From: Campylobacterales bacterium
GTDB lineage: Bacteria; Campylobacterota; Campylobacteria; Campylobacterales; QNZT01
Length of the DNA: 8,716 nt
Reading direction: 5' to 3'
Assembly: GCA_015662615.1 (NCBI GenBank)
Contig: DQTU01000274.1
Location: 1-8,716, forward strand
Each line of letters opens with the position of its first letter. Position 1 is the first letter of the stretch. Below, one piece after another: positions 1 through 6,731 of this stretch. A model generated the notes under the pieces. It made no database searches, had not been told where the DNA came from, and worked only from the letters and a program-made list of their open reading frames with translations. Made by a program: the position numbers and the translations under genes.

Positions 1-1464
1 CAAAAAGTTGGTATTCAAATATTTATTGCTATTTCATTAACATTAATAACACTACATTTTTTACCGTTTGTTGACCTATATCTTGAAAATCGTGATATCA
101 TCATGGCAATTTTTGCCTATTCGACTATTGCACTTTTTATGACTTTATCAGAAAATCAACAATCAAAAAATATTAAAAGTATTCAAGAAGCTGCTGATGA
201 GATTGCTTTACAGCAGAAGATGTTTTATGATCAGACAAGAAAAAATCAACTTACTGGGTTAGAAAATCAAATCGTATTAAAAGAAGATATTGAAAATAGT
301 AATAAGCACATATCATGTATGGTTTTGGAAATTGACCATTTTGATGTTATTGCTAATGAGTTTGGTGATAAGTTTGCCGATGAATTACTGATACAGGTTT
401 CTCAAGTATTGCAGACTTTAACAACTCCAAATATCTCCTTGTATCATATCTATAGTGGGAGATTTTCTTTCTTGATTGATCAGCCAACTCCTAACCAAGA
501 TATACACCTTGCAAAAACAATAAAATCTCTCTTTGAAAGTTTACAAATTGAATATGAAGAGATAGCCGTATCTATACATTTTGCAATTGCAATTGTGAGA
601 GAAAAATCAAAAACTTTAACACACGCCAATATGACATTAAGAGCGCTTAAAAAAAGTAGTAAAAGTGATTATAAAATCTACCAGCATGATAAGCAAAAAG
701 AAGAGGGACAGAAAAATAATATCTATTGGGCAAAACGCCTGAGTGAATTGATGAATGAAGATAAGATTATAGTTTATTATCAACCTATTATAGATAATTT
801 TTCTGGAGATATTGTTAAGTATGAATGTTTGGTAAGAGCAGTTGACGGAGATAAAATTGTCTCACCCTATTTTTTCTTACCTGCTGCAAAGTCAAAAGGG
901 ATTTTGAAAAATATCACAAAAATAGTTATTGATAAGAGCTTTCAAATTTTTCAACATAATGATTATGATTTTTCTATCAACATAACAGAGCAGGATTTAA
1001 GTGAAAATTATCTTGTTGATTTCCTTCTTTTTAAAACCAAACAGTATAATATTGACCCTAAAAGAGTCTTTTTAGAAGTACTTGAAAATATTAATGCAGA
1101 AGATTCATATGACGCTAATGACCAGTTTAAGAAGTTAAGGGCACTTGGTTTTGGACTTGCTATTGATGATTTTGGAGCAGAAGCTTCTAATCTAAGTAGA
1201 CTTTTGACATTAAAAGCGGATCTACTAAAAATAGATGGACAATTTATTAAAAATCTTGATAGTGATCTAAATAGTGTAAAAATAGTAGAGACTATTGTTT
1301 TATTAGCACAAAAGATGAATGTTAAAACTGTTGCGGAGTTTGTTCATAATGAAGAGATTTATAATATCGTTAAAGAGCTTGGTGTTGATTTTTCTCAAGG
1401 ATACTATTTTTCTCCTCCGTTGCCACAGGTTGAAGAACAACATGAAGTATTGTTAAGTGCCTAA
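1..1464 (+). CDS. Membrane-anchored GGDEF-EAL protein (degenerate GGDEF), 5'-partial
   Basis: Probable cyclic-di-GMP signalling protein at the inner membrane. The frame is open to the left edge; the 34 codons before the ATG at 103 encode a hydrophobic segment (IQIFIAISLTLITLHFLPF), so that ATG is probably internal and the true start lies outside. A second hydrophobic stretch follows at residues 1-15 counted from the 103 ATG, then a short helical linker. In the same numbering, the GGDEF domain covers about 45-195: it keeps the LTGLEN entry motif, but the signature is SGRFSF (118-123), so cyclase activity is unlikely. The EAL domain covers about 210-440. The signature is ECL (241-243), and the residues expected for metal binding and catalysis are present: N293, E325, D355 and D356 in DDFG, K376, E412 and Q432 in QGYYFSPP. 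From family knowledge this pattern fits a c-di-GMP phosphodiesterase, possibly with a regulatory GGDEF; a binding-only role is the alternative. It converges on cysK. Confidence 0.88.
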   Translation, partial: QKVGIQIFIAISLTLITLHFLPFVDLYLENRDIIMAIFAYSTIALFMTLSENQQSKNIKSIQEAADEIALQQKMFYDQTRKNQLTGLENQIVLKEDIENSNKHISCMVLEIDHFDVIANEFGDKFADELLIQVSQVLQTLTTPNISLYHIYSGRFSFLIDQPTPNQDIHLAKTIKSLFESLQIEYEEIAVSIHFAIAIVREKSKTLTHANMTLRALKKSSKSDYKIYQHDKQKEEGQKNNIYWAKRLSELMNEDKIIVYYQPIIDNFSGDIVKYECLVRAVDGDKIVSPYFFLPAAKSKGILKNITKIVIDKSFQIFQHNDYDFSINITEQDLSENYLVDFLLFKTKQYNIDPKRVFLEVLENINAEDSYDANDQFKKLRALGFGLAIDDFGAEASNLSRLLTLKADLLKIDGQFIKNLDSDLNSVKIVETIVLLAQKMNVKTVAEFVHNEEIYNIVKELGVDFSQGYYFSPPLPQVEEQHEVLLSA

Positions 1465-1533
1465 AAAAATCCTCCAAACAATCCATCTGCTACCTCTTTA
1501 AAAGCAAAAAATATTGCAATTATGTTTAATAAA

Positions 1534-2445
1534 CTAAAATAATTCTGTACTTAGATATCTCTCTCCTGTATCACATAAAATTGTTACGACAGTTTTCCCA
1601 GGGTTCTTATGGGCTACCTTTTGTGCAGCTACTACATTTGCCCCTGCTGAGATACCAACTAGCAATCCTTCATTATGTGCTAAATATTTGGACATTTCAA
1701 ATGCCTCTTCATTGCTAACTTTAATAATTTCATCATAAATATCGGTATTGAGATTTTTTGGCATAAAACCAGCTCCAATACCTTGGATTTTATGAGCACC
1801 AGCACTCTCTCCACTAAGAACTGCAGAATCAGTTGGCTCTACTGCTATGACTTTTAGATTTGGAATCATCTGTTTTAAGACTTCACCTGTTCCTGTTATC
1901 GTACCACCTGTTCCAACAGAGGCTACAAAAAAGTCTACAGTTCCCTCTGTATCATTATAGATTTCAAGTGCAGTGGTACGCCTGTGTATTTCAGGATTTG
2001 CAGGATTTTCAAATTGTTGTAAAATGATAGAGTCTTCGATAGACTTGTTTAACTCCTCTGCTTTTTCAATTGCTCCGTTCATCCCTTTTTCTTTAGCGGT
2101 AAGCTCTATAATCGCCCCAAATGCAGCCAATACTTTTCTTCGTTCAATACTCATAGATTCTGGCATAGTGAGAATAAGTCTGATCCCAAGAGAAGCACAG
2201 ATACTTGCAAGTGCAATTCCCGTGTTTCCACTTGTTGGCTCGATAACGGTTGTGTTTGGACCGATTTGATTGTTTTGCATTGCGTTGTGGATCATGTTGT
2301 ATCCGATACGATCTTTAACGGAACTTGTAGGGTTCATAAATTCACATTTTCCAATGACTTTTGCACCACTTTTTTTTGAGATAGAGTTTAGTCTAACTAG
2401 TGGCGTGTTACCAATAAGTTCAGTAATATTTTCTGCAATTTTCAC
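1534..2445 (-). CDS. cysK: Cysteine synthase A (O-acetylserine sulfhydrylase)
   Basis: PLP enzyme that makes L-cysteine from O-acetyl-L-serine and sulfide in the cytoplasm. At 303 residues it is slightly shorter than typical CysK because it ends just after the conserved ERYLSTELF. Visible motifs are the N-terminal GNTPLVRLN, the PLP-binding lysine K44 in SSVKDR, the substrate loop TSGNTG (71-76), the phosphate-binding GTGGT (178-182), IQGIGAGFMPKNL near 220-233, and GISAGAN (264-270) with S266 near the PLP ring. The GIGAGF segment and the C-terminal GERYLST favour CysK over CysM, though activity with other sulfur donors cannot be excluded. The start is GTG (2443-2445); GGA of an AAGGAT Shine-Dalgarno sequence lies 6 nt upstream. 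The gene stands alone: divergent from the TPR gene and convergent with the EAL gene. No cysE is visible. Confidence 0.96.
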   Translation of the reverse strand: MKIAENITELIGNTPLVRLNSISKKSGAKVIGKCEFMNPTSSVKDRIGYNMIHNAMQNNQIGPNTTVIEPTSGNTGIALASICASLGIRLILTMPESMSIERRKVLAAFGAIIELTAKEKGMNGAIEKAEELNKSIEDSIILQQFENPANPEIHRRTTALEIYNDTEGTVDFFVASVGTGGTITGTGEVLKQMIPNLKVIAVEPTDSAVLSGESAGAHKIQGIGAGFMPKNLNTDIYDEIIKVSNEEAFEMSKYLAHNEGLLVGISAGANVVAAQKVAHKNPGKTVVTILCDTGERYLSTELF

Positions 2446-2468
2446 TTTTAATCCTTTTTTATGACTTT

Positions 2469-2497
2469 ATTATACCAAAGCATTAAGTAAACAGCAA
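2469..2497 (-). promoter_or_regulatory. cysK promoter
   Basis: On the minus strand a perfect -10 box TATAAT (2469-2474) is preceded by TGG, giving an extended -10 (TGGTATAAT). A weak -35-like TTGCTG (2492-2497) lies 17 bp upstream. It sits about 24 bp before the cysK GTG start. The -35 region overlaps a small dyad, GCAA-TAT-TTGC. The call rests on consensus match only. Confidence 0.6.
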
Positions 2498-2507
2498 TAT
2501 TTGCCGA

Positions 2508-2534
2508 TATATATACAAACTGTTTAAAGGGAAG
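2508..2534 (+). promoter_or_regulatory. Putative promoter and ribosome binding site of the TPR gene
   Basis: An AT run containing TATATA (about 2508-2515) could be the -10 box of the plus-strand gene. A purine-rich AAAGGGAAG (2526-2534) lies just before the ATG at 2539. No convincing -35 is visible. It would share the 93-bp divergent intergenic region with the cysK promoter. Confidence 0.35.
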
Positions 2535-2538
2535 AAGT

Positions 2539-3441
2539 ATGAAATTTTTTATAATTGTATCTTTTTTGTTGCAATTAACAACTTCATTATGGGCTAATGA
2601 GCGTTTTGATCAATATGTTAGTATGAAAAAAGAGGCTTATGCTCTTTATGAAAATGACAAAACAGAAGATGCATTAACAGTTGTAAAAGATTTTATTAGT
2701 GATCATCCTAAAAGTATAAGAGCACAAAATGTGTTAGCAGTTTTATATTATTGGAGTGGGGATTTTTCAAAGTCAAAAGAGGTATTGCATAAGATTTTAA
2801 ATAAAGAGAAGTTTCAACAGGCTGTTGCGCTTTTACAAAATATCGAAAAAAAAGAAGCTAAATTTCCAAAAAAAGTACAAAAAACTGCTAAAAAGAAAGT
2901 TGTAAAAAAGAGTGCGCAAACACCATCTTCCTCTAATTTGGTTTACTTGGCCAATAAAGTTAAAAAAGATCCCAATGATGTACTGAGCAGAAAAATACTT
3001 GCACTTCATTATGAAAAGATAGGAAATATTAAACAAGCAAGCTATTTTGCAAATGCAGTTTTAGAAATTGATCCAGATGACAATGATATGGTTGCACTGT
3101 TAAAAAGTGAAAATGTTAGTCCCTATACCTCTAAGAAAACGGCTGAAAGAGCATTGAAAAAGTTAGAAGAACTGTATGCTGGTAAATCATATAATCGTTT
3201 TATGAATCTTTATAGTTCTTTGGAAAACAACAATGTAGTCATGCCTACACAGTTACATGTTAATGCCCTTGGGTGTGCAATTGAGCTAGAACAATATAAA
3301 AAAGCTAAATCGATTTTACATATCTATCGTATGCCTAAAAATAGCTATATAACAGAGATTGAAGAACTTCTTGATGAGAAATTGATGCTTAGTCGTTTTG
3401 CAAAGGATTGTAGCGGAGGATCTTGTAGTATCAGCCGATAG
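2539..3441 (+). CDS. Secreted TPR-like repeat protein of unknown function
   Basis: I do not recognise a specific family. The 300-residue product starts with a signal peptide: MKFF, a hydrophobic core, and a likely cleavage after SLWA at residue 19. It is therefore probably periplasmic. Helical, TPR-like repeats follow: about 27-95 (EAYALYENDKTEDALTVV, then RAQNVLAVLYYWSGDFSKSK), 133-190 (LSRKILALHYEKIGNIKQAS), and a less regular set at about 201-285. A lysine-rich linker (about 104-125) separates the first two blocks. The C-terminus carries CSGGSC (291-296), which could form a disulfide or bind metal, plus one isolated cysteine at C246. TPR folds usually mediate protein contacts. The last 11 bp overlap the end of tilS on the other strand, so the two genes converge with no room for a separate terminator. 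Confidence 0.8.
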   Translation: MKFFIIVSFLLQLTTSLWANERFDQYVSMKKEAYALYENDKTEDALTVVKDFISDHPKSIRAQNVLAVLYYWSGDFSKSKEVLHKILNKEKFQQAVALLQNIEKKEAKFPKKVQKTAKKKVVKKSAQTPSSSNLVYLANKVKKDPNDVLSRKILALHYEKIGNIKQASYFANAVLEIDPDDNDMVALLKSENVSPYTSKKTAERALKKLEELYAGKSYNRFMNLYSSLENNNVVMPTQLHVNALGCAIELEQYKKAKSILHIYRMPKNSYITEIEELLDEKLMLSRFAKDCSGGSCSISR

Positions 3442-4405
3442 CTTTTGGGTCGATTCTTTTGCTCCAGAGATATCCTCGTATCTTTGGAGGTATCTTTGCC
3501 GCTCGACATGACTCTTTAAAGTTTTTCTCCATTACCGCACTCTTAAAAGGTGCTATGTAGATTTTTTCATCCATAATCGCTACTGCAATTTTATGAGATA
3601 TAACAGATTCTTTTTGTCTGATAATTTCTTGGCGCTCTTTTGCAGAGATCATGACACCGAGCCTTTTTATAATTTTGTCTATGGCTCTTAAATTTTCTGT
3701 ATCATCATTACTTTTTTCTAAGATATAAAGTTCATCAATCTGTTTTAAAATCTTAAGTGTAAAAAGACGCTCTTTGTCAATTTGAAGATAGTCAAAACTT
3801 TTTGAAATCCCTGTACCAAACTCTTCTAAAAGTTGATTTGCATAAGTTTCTCTAAATCTATTTCTTTTGAATTTTGGGTCTTTGTTACTTTCATCTTCAA
3901 AATATTTGATTTGATTTTTCTCTAAATATTCCAGTAACTCTTTTTTAGAAATATCTATAAGAGGTCTTATGAGATTATAGTTTTCTCTTCTCTCCTCCAC
4001 TTCAAATCCTAAAAGTTCAACCGTCCCAGCCCCTTTGGTAAACTGCATCAAAAACCACTCAAGTCGGTCATTTAGCTGATGTGCAGTGAGTAGGTTTTCA
4101 TAACCATCTTCATGGATAATTGCTTTAAAAAATTTATATCTTTCAATCCTTGCATTTTGTTCAAAGTTTGAATCTTCTAATTGGACTTTTGTGGTAAAAC
4201 AGCTTTTTTGATACTTTTGTGCTAAAGACTTTGCATAGGCTACTTCTAAAATGGAGTTTTCTCGTTTTCCATAATCTACAATAGCAATATCAAAATCTAT
4301 TTTTTTTTCTAAAAGAAGGAAAAAAAGTGCAGTAGAATCTACTCCAGCTGAAAATGCGAGTAGGTTTTTTCTACCGCTAAGATTCTCTAATGATCTTACC
4401 AACAA
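3431..4405 (-). CDS. tilS: tRNA(Ile)-lysidine synthetase
   Basis: Cytoplasmic N-type ATP pyrophosphatase that attaches lysine to C34 of the CAU-anticodon tRNA-Ile, changing it from AUG to AUA decoding; normally essential. Numbered from the chosen start (324 residues), the PP-loop is SAGVDS (19-24; the usual second glycine is alanine), followed by TAHQLNDRLEW (107-117, matching the family TAHHxxDxxET region), LIRPLIDISKKEL (about 145-157) and FEDESN...RNRFR (159-175). The protein lacks the full C-terminal extension of the E. coli enzyme, as expected for short TilS forms. No ATG is available. I chose the TTG at 4403-4405 because GGAG (4412-4415) lies 6 nt upstream; the TTG codons at 4418-4420 and 4400-4402 are alternatives. 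It overlaps the end of rimO by 29 bp and is last in the panC-rimO-tilS operon, so translational coupling to rimO is likely. Confidence 0.93.
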   Translation of the reverse strand: MLVRSLENLSGRKNLLAFSAGVDSTALFFLLLEKKIDFDIAIVDYGKRENSILEVAYAKSLAQKYQKSCFTTKVQLEDSNFEQNARIERYKFFKAIIHEDGYENLLTAHQLNDRLEWFLMQFTKGAGTVELLGFEVEERRENYNLIRPLIDISKKELLEYLEKNQIKYFEDESNKDPKFKRNRFRETYANQLLEEFGTGISKSFDYLQIDKERLFTLKILKQIDELYILEKSNDDTENLRAIDKIIKRLGVMISAKERQEIIRQKESVISHKIAVAIMDEKIYIAPFKSAVMEKNFKESCRAAKIPPKIRGYLWSKRIDPKAIG

Positions 4406-5693
4406 GTTTATCTCCAGCAATTTCTTCGATAAGGGCTATGTAGCTTTTTCCAAACTCTATTTCTCCCTCTAACTCATTGTCATTGATAAGAATTTCCCCA
4501 TCAATATCTTCCGCCCAGATAGCTTTTTTGGCAGCTACAAAATACTCATGTTCGCTACTTTCGCCCTGTGCAATGATTTCAATCTCTTTTCCAATCTCTT
4601 TTTGGAGTGATTCAATAGTCTGCTCTTCAATGATTTCATTTAAAATAGCAATTCTCTTCTCAACAACTTCAAGTGGAATTTTATCTTCCATAGTTTTTGC
4701 CTTAGTCCCCTCTTCATCCGAATAAGCAAAAACATTGATACGGTCGAAATGAAATTCTTTTAAAAATTCAACCAGTTCCTCGAAATCCTTTTCACGCTCT
4801 CCAGGATGTCCAGCGATAATGGAAGTACGAACAAAAGAGTCAGGGGCATTTCTCATGATGGCTAGTTGATGTTTGATGACATCCGTTCCTGAACCTCTTC
4901 TCATGATACGCAGTAGATTGTCGCTTATATGTTGGATTGGCATATCAAAATAGTTATGGAAAATTTTTGAATCTATAATCTTCTCTAAAACTGCATCACT
5001 TAAAGTTGATGGGTAAAGGTAGAGAATTCGAGCACTTGTAATGCCCTCAATCTTCTCAATGGCAGAGATAAGCTCAATCAGTCCATCTTTAATCTCAAAA
5101 TCTCTTAGATAAGAACTGCTGTCTTGTGAGATAAAGCTAAAGTCATAAAATCCTTTTGAGACTAATTTTGTAACTTCCTCTACAACAGAATCAAGTGCAC
5201 GAGATTGCAGTTTTCCTTTAAACTGAGGAATCGCACAAAAACTACACTGTTGGTTACATCCCTCACTTAGTTTGATATAAGCATGGTAGTTTGAACCTGT
5301 TATGACTCTCTCTTCATTTTTGATAAGATAAGATTTTGGAGAGAAGCGGTTTTGTTTGAGTTTTATGAGCTCATCAATCCTATCATAATCCCCAACACCA
5401 GTAAAGATATCAACTTCTTTTAAATCCTTTTGAAGTTCTTCTTTGTATCGCTCACTAAGACAGCCACTCATGACAAGCAGAGAATCCTCTTTTCGTTCTT
5501 CATGAAGGTTTAAAATTGTCTGTATACTCTCCTCTTTTGCCGCATCAATAAATCCACAGGTATTGACGATGATAACATCTGCATCAGTTCCTTCATTTAC
5601 GATTTCATACTCTTGAAGTCTGCCTAACATGACTTCACTATCAATTAAATTTTTTGTACAGCCCAGTGAAACTAAATGTAATTTTTTACTCAT
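4377..5693 (-). CDS. rimO: Ribosomal protein S12 methylthiotransferase
   Basis: Radical SAM enzyme that methylthiolates the conserved aspartate of ribosomal protein S12. The 438 residues match the usual family length. The N-terminal UPF0004 domain has the three cluster-binding cysteines C12 (SLGCTKNLIDSE), C46 (NTCGFID) and C78 (SGCLSERY). The radical SAM motif is C146-x3-C150-x2-C153 (EGCNQQCSFCAIP). The segment NYFDMPIQHISDNLLRIMRR is typical of RimO/MiaB proteins, and SLGCTKNLIDSEVMLG points to RimO rather than MiaB. A TRAM domain fills about 370-438. The start is ATG at 5691-5693, one base after the panC stop (TGA A ATG), with GGA of GGATATGAA as a plausible Shine-Dalgarno sequence inside the panC end. 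It is the middle gene of the panC-rimO-tilS operon. Confidence 0.96.
   Translation of the reverse strand: MSKKLHLVSLGCTKNLIDSEVMLGRLQEYEIVNEGTDADVIIVNTCGFIDAAKEESIQTILNLHEERKEDSLLVMSGCLSERYKEELQKDLKEVDIFTGVGDYDRIDELIKLKQNRFSPKSYLIKNEERVITGSNYHAYIKLSEGCNQQCSFCAIPQFKGKLQSRALDSVVEEVTKLVSKGFYDFSFISQDSSSYLRDFEIKDGLIELISAIEKIEGITSARILYLYPSTLSDAVLEKIIDSKIFHNYFDMPIQHISDNLLRIMRRGSGTDVIKHQLAIMRNAPDSFVRTSIIAGHPGEREKDFEELVEFLKEFHFDRINVFAYSDEEGTKAKTMEDKIPLEVVEKRIAILNEIIEEQTIESLQKEIGKEIEIIAQGESSEHEYFVAAKKAIWAEDIDGEILINDNELEGEIEFGKSYIALIEEIAGDKLVGKIIRES
4412..4415 (-). promoter_or_regulatory. Ribosome binding site that decides the tilS start
   Basis: On the minus strand GGAG is followed by ATAAAC and then TTG TTG, inside the last codons of rimO. 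The 6-nt spacing favours the TTG at 4405 over the upstream TTG at 4420, which has only a weak GAAGAA-type purine run before it. Confidence 0.55.
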
Positions 5694-5694
5694 T

Positions 5695-6516
5695 TCATAT
5701 CCATATATTGTCTATCAATCTAGTCGTACCTACAAATGTGGCAACTAAAATGATGGTGTTTTTTATCTCTATCTCTTCGATGTGGTTAAACTCTCTATCT
5801 ACAATTTCAACATATTCAAGTTTTGTATCTTTTAAAACTTCTTGCATTGATGATTTTATAGAAGCACAGTTAAACTTTTTATTCATGATCATCTTTGTTG
5901 CAAGTTTGAGTGAAGAAGAGAGTGTAAGTGCTCTAACCCTCTCTTCCTCACTCAAATAGATATTTCGACTACTAAGTGCTAAACCATCACTTTCTCTAAT
6001 AATCTCACATGGAACAATCTCTACATCTAAAAAGAGATGTTTTACCATGTTTTGAATCATAAAGAGTTGTTGTGCATCTTTTTTTCCAAAATAGGCTTTT
6101 GTTGGGGAAGTAATGTTAAATAGTTTTAAAACCACTTGTAACACTCCATCAAAATGCCCTGGGCGGTTAAAACCCTCTAGTATAAAACCTTTTACTTTTG
6201 GTGCGGTAATGGTTAACTCGTCCTCTTCATACATAGCATTTATGCTGGGAAGAAAAACTGCATCTACACCTGCAAGAGAACATATTTTAAGGTCTGCTGC
6301 TATCTTATTTGGGTAAGAGTCTAAATCCTCGCCTTCTAAAAACTGTGTTGGATTGACAAAAATAGAGACGATGGTTTTGTCATTTTCTGCGACAGATTGT
6401 TTTATAAGTGAGATATGCCCCGTATGTAATGCTCCCATAGTAGGGACAAAACCGACACTCTCAGTCATCTCTTTTCTATACGCTATTAACTCTGCTGGTG
6501 TGGATAATTCTCTCAT
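5695..6516 (-). CDS. panC: Pantothenate synthetase (pantoate-beta-alanine ligase)
   Basis: ATP-dependent condensation of pantoate with beta-alanine to give pantothenate, the precursor of coenzyme A; cytoplasmic. The 273 residues are close to the usual length of about 280. Motifs of this nucleotidyltransferase family are TMGALHTGH (26-34, with the HxxH-type H31 and H34), FVNPTQF (53-59), GHFDGV (120-125), AYFGKKDAQQ (141-150, the KMSKS-equivalent region) and LSSRN (181-185). The start is ATG at 6514-6516 with a weak purine run (AAAGAGA) upstream. It is first in the operon with rimO and tilS and divergent from prfB. The transcript probably starts in the inverted repeat about 22 nt upstream of the ATG. 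No panB or panD is visible. Confidence 0.96.
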   Translation of the reverse strand: MRELSTPAELIAYRKEMTESVGFVPTMGALHTGHISLIKQSVAENDKTIVSIFVNPTQFLEGEDLDSYPNKIAADLKICSLAGVDAVFLPSINAMYEEDELTITAPKVKGFILEGFNRPGHFDGVLQVVLKLFNITSPTKAYFGKKDAQQLFMIQNMVKHLFLDVEIVPCEIIRESDGLALSSRNIYLSEEERVRALTLSSSLKLATKMIMNKKFNCASIKSSMQEVLKDTKLEYVEIVDREFNHIEEIEIKNTIILVATFVGTTRLIDNIWI

Positions 6517-6538
6517 GTTAAGTCTCTTTGATGTAATA

Positions 6539-6560
6539 AATCTAGATTATACACTAGATT
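6539..6560 (-). promoter_or_regulatory. panC operon promoter with palindromic operator-like site
   Basis: On the minus strand a perfect TATAAT (6546-6551) lies in the 8-base spacer of AATCTAG-N8-CTAGATT. It is about 30 bp before the panC ATG, a sensible distance for a -10 box. There is no clear -35. The two 7-bp half-sites are perfect reverse complements, so a bound dimer would cover the -10 box. The 22-bp unit is repeated exactly, in reverse orientation, before prfB (6680-6701). Confidence 0.6.
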
Positions 6561-6679
6561 ATTTTGTATAGCATTTATCATTCACATCATAAATTTTAGG
6601 AAAAATCATCGCCTAGCAAAAAGATAAGCTCAAATTTGTCCTAAAATTTCTAATGTAAAGCACAAACACTATATAAAAC

Positions 6680-6701
6680 AATCTAGTGTATAATCTAGAT
6701 T
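6680..6701 (+). promoter_or_regulatory. prfB promoter with palindromic operator-like site
   Basis: TATAAT (6689-6694) lies between AATCTAG (6680-6686) and CTAGATT (6695-6701), mirroring the panC side. Transcription would begin near 6701, leaving about 30 nt of leader before the prfB start. The -35 region is poor, as is common in Campylobacterota sigma-70 promoters. Confidence 0.6.
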
Positions 6702-6721
6702 AGAGAAATTATAGCAAAATT

Positions 6722-6726
6722 AGGAG
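6722..6726 (+). promoter_or_regulatory. prfB ribosome binding site
   Basis: AGGAG sits 5 nt before the TTG at 6732-6734. No in-frame ATG or GTG lies upstream, so this site supports a TTG start. Confidence 0.7.
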
Positions 6727-6731
6727 AAACT

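Larger units (their letters stand above)
6539..6701. repeat. 163-bp imperfect palindrome between panC and prfB
   Basis: Outer arms 6539-6571 and 6669-6701 are reverse complements at 31 of 33 positions, the outer 22 bp exactly. Inner arms AAATTTTAGGA (6591-6601) and TCCTAAAATTT (6639-6649) match perfectly over 11 bp. Shorter matches fall at 6581-6589/6651-6659 and 6603-6606/6634-6637. All are centred on 6620. By hand count 62 of 81 base pairs across the whole stretch are complementary. No ORF is present and I find no clear target-site duplication at the ends. It fills most of the 215-bp gap between the two divergent genes. Confidence 0.85.

Noticed and set aside
1465..1533. Possible terminator between the EAL gene and cysK
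   Set aside because: Only a 4-bp GCAA/TTGC stem is visible, with no following T-run; not enough for a call.
1973..2269. Open frame on the plus strand inside cysK
   Set aside because: It lies wholly antisense to a well-supported cysK with all catalytic motifs, and its product shows no domain-like pattern.
5717..5723. Extra AATCTAG half-site inside panC
   Set aside because: A single 7-mer in coding sequence with no partner half-site or promoter; expected by chance.
5654..5959. Plus-strand frame across the panC/rimO junction
   Set aside because: Antisense to the ends of two clear genes, without a ribosome binding site or recognisable domain.
6539..6701. Riboswitch or attenuator before prfB or panC
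   Set aside because: The -10 boxes are in the outer arms and point outward, so the palindrome interior would not be in either mRNA leader; the remaining leaders are only about 20-30 nt.
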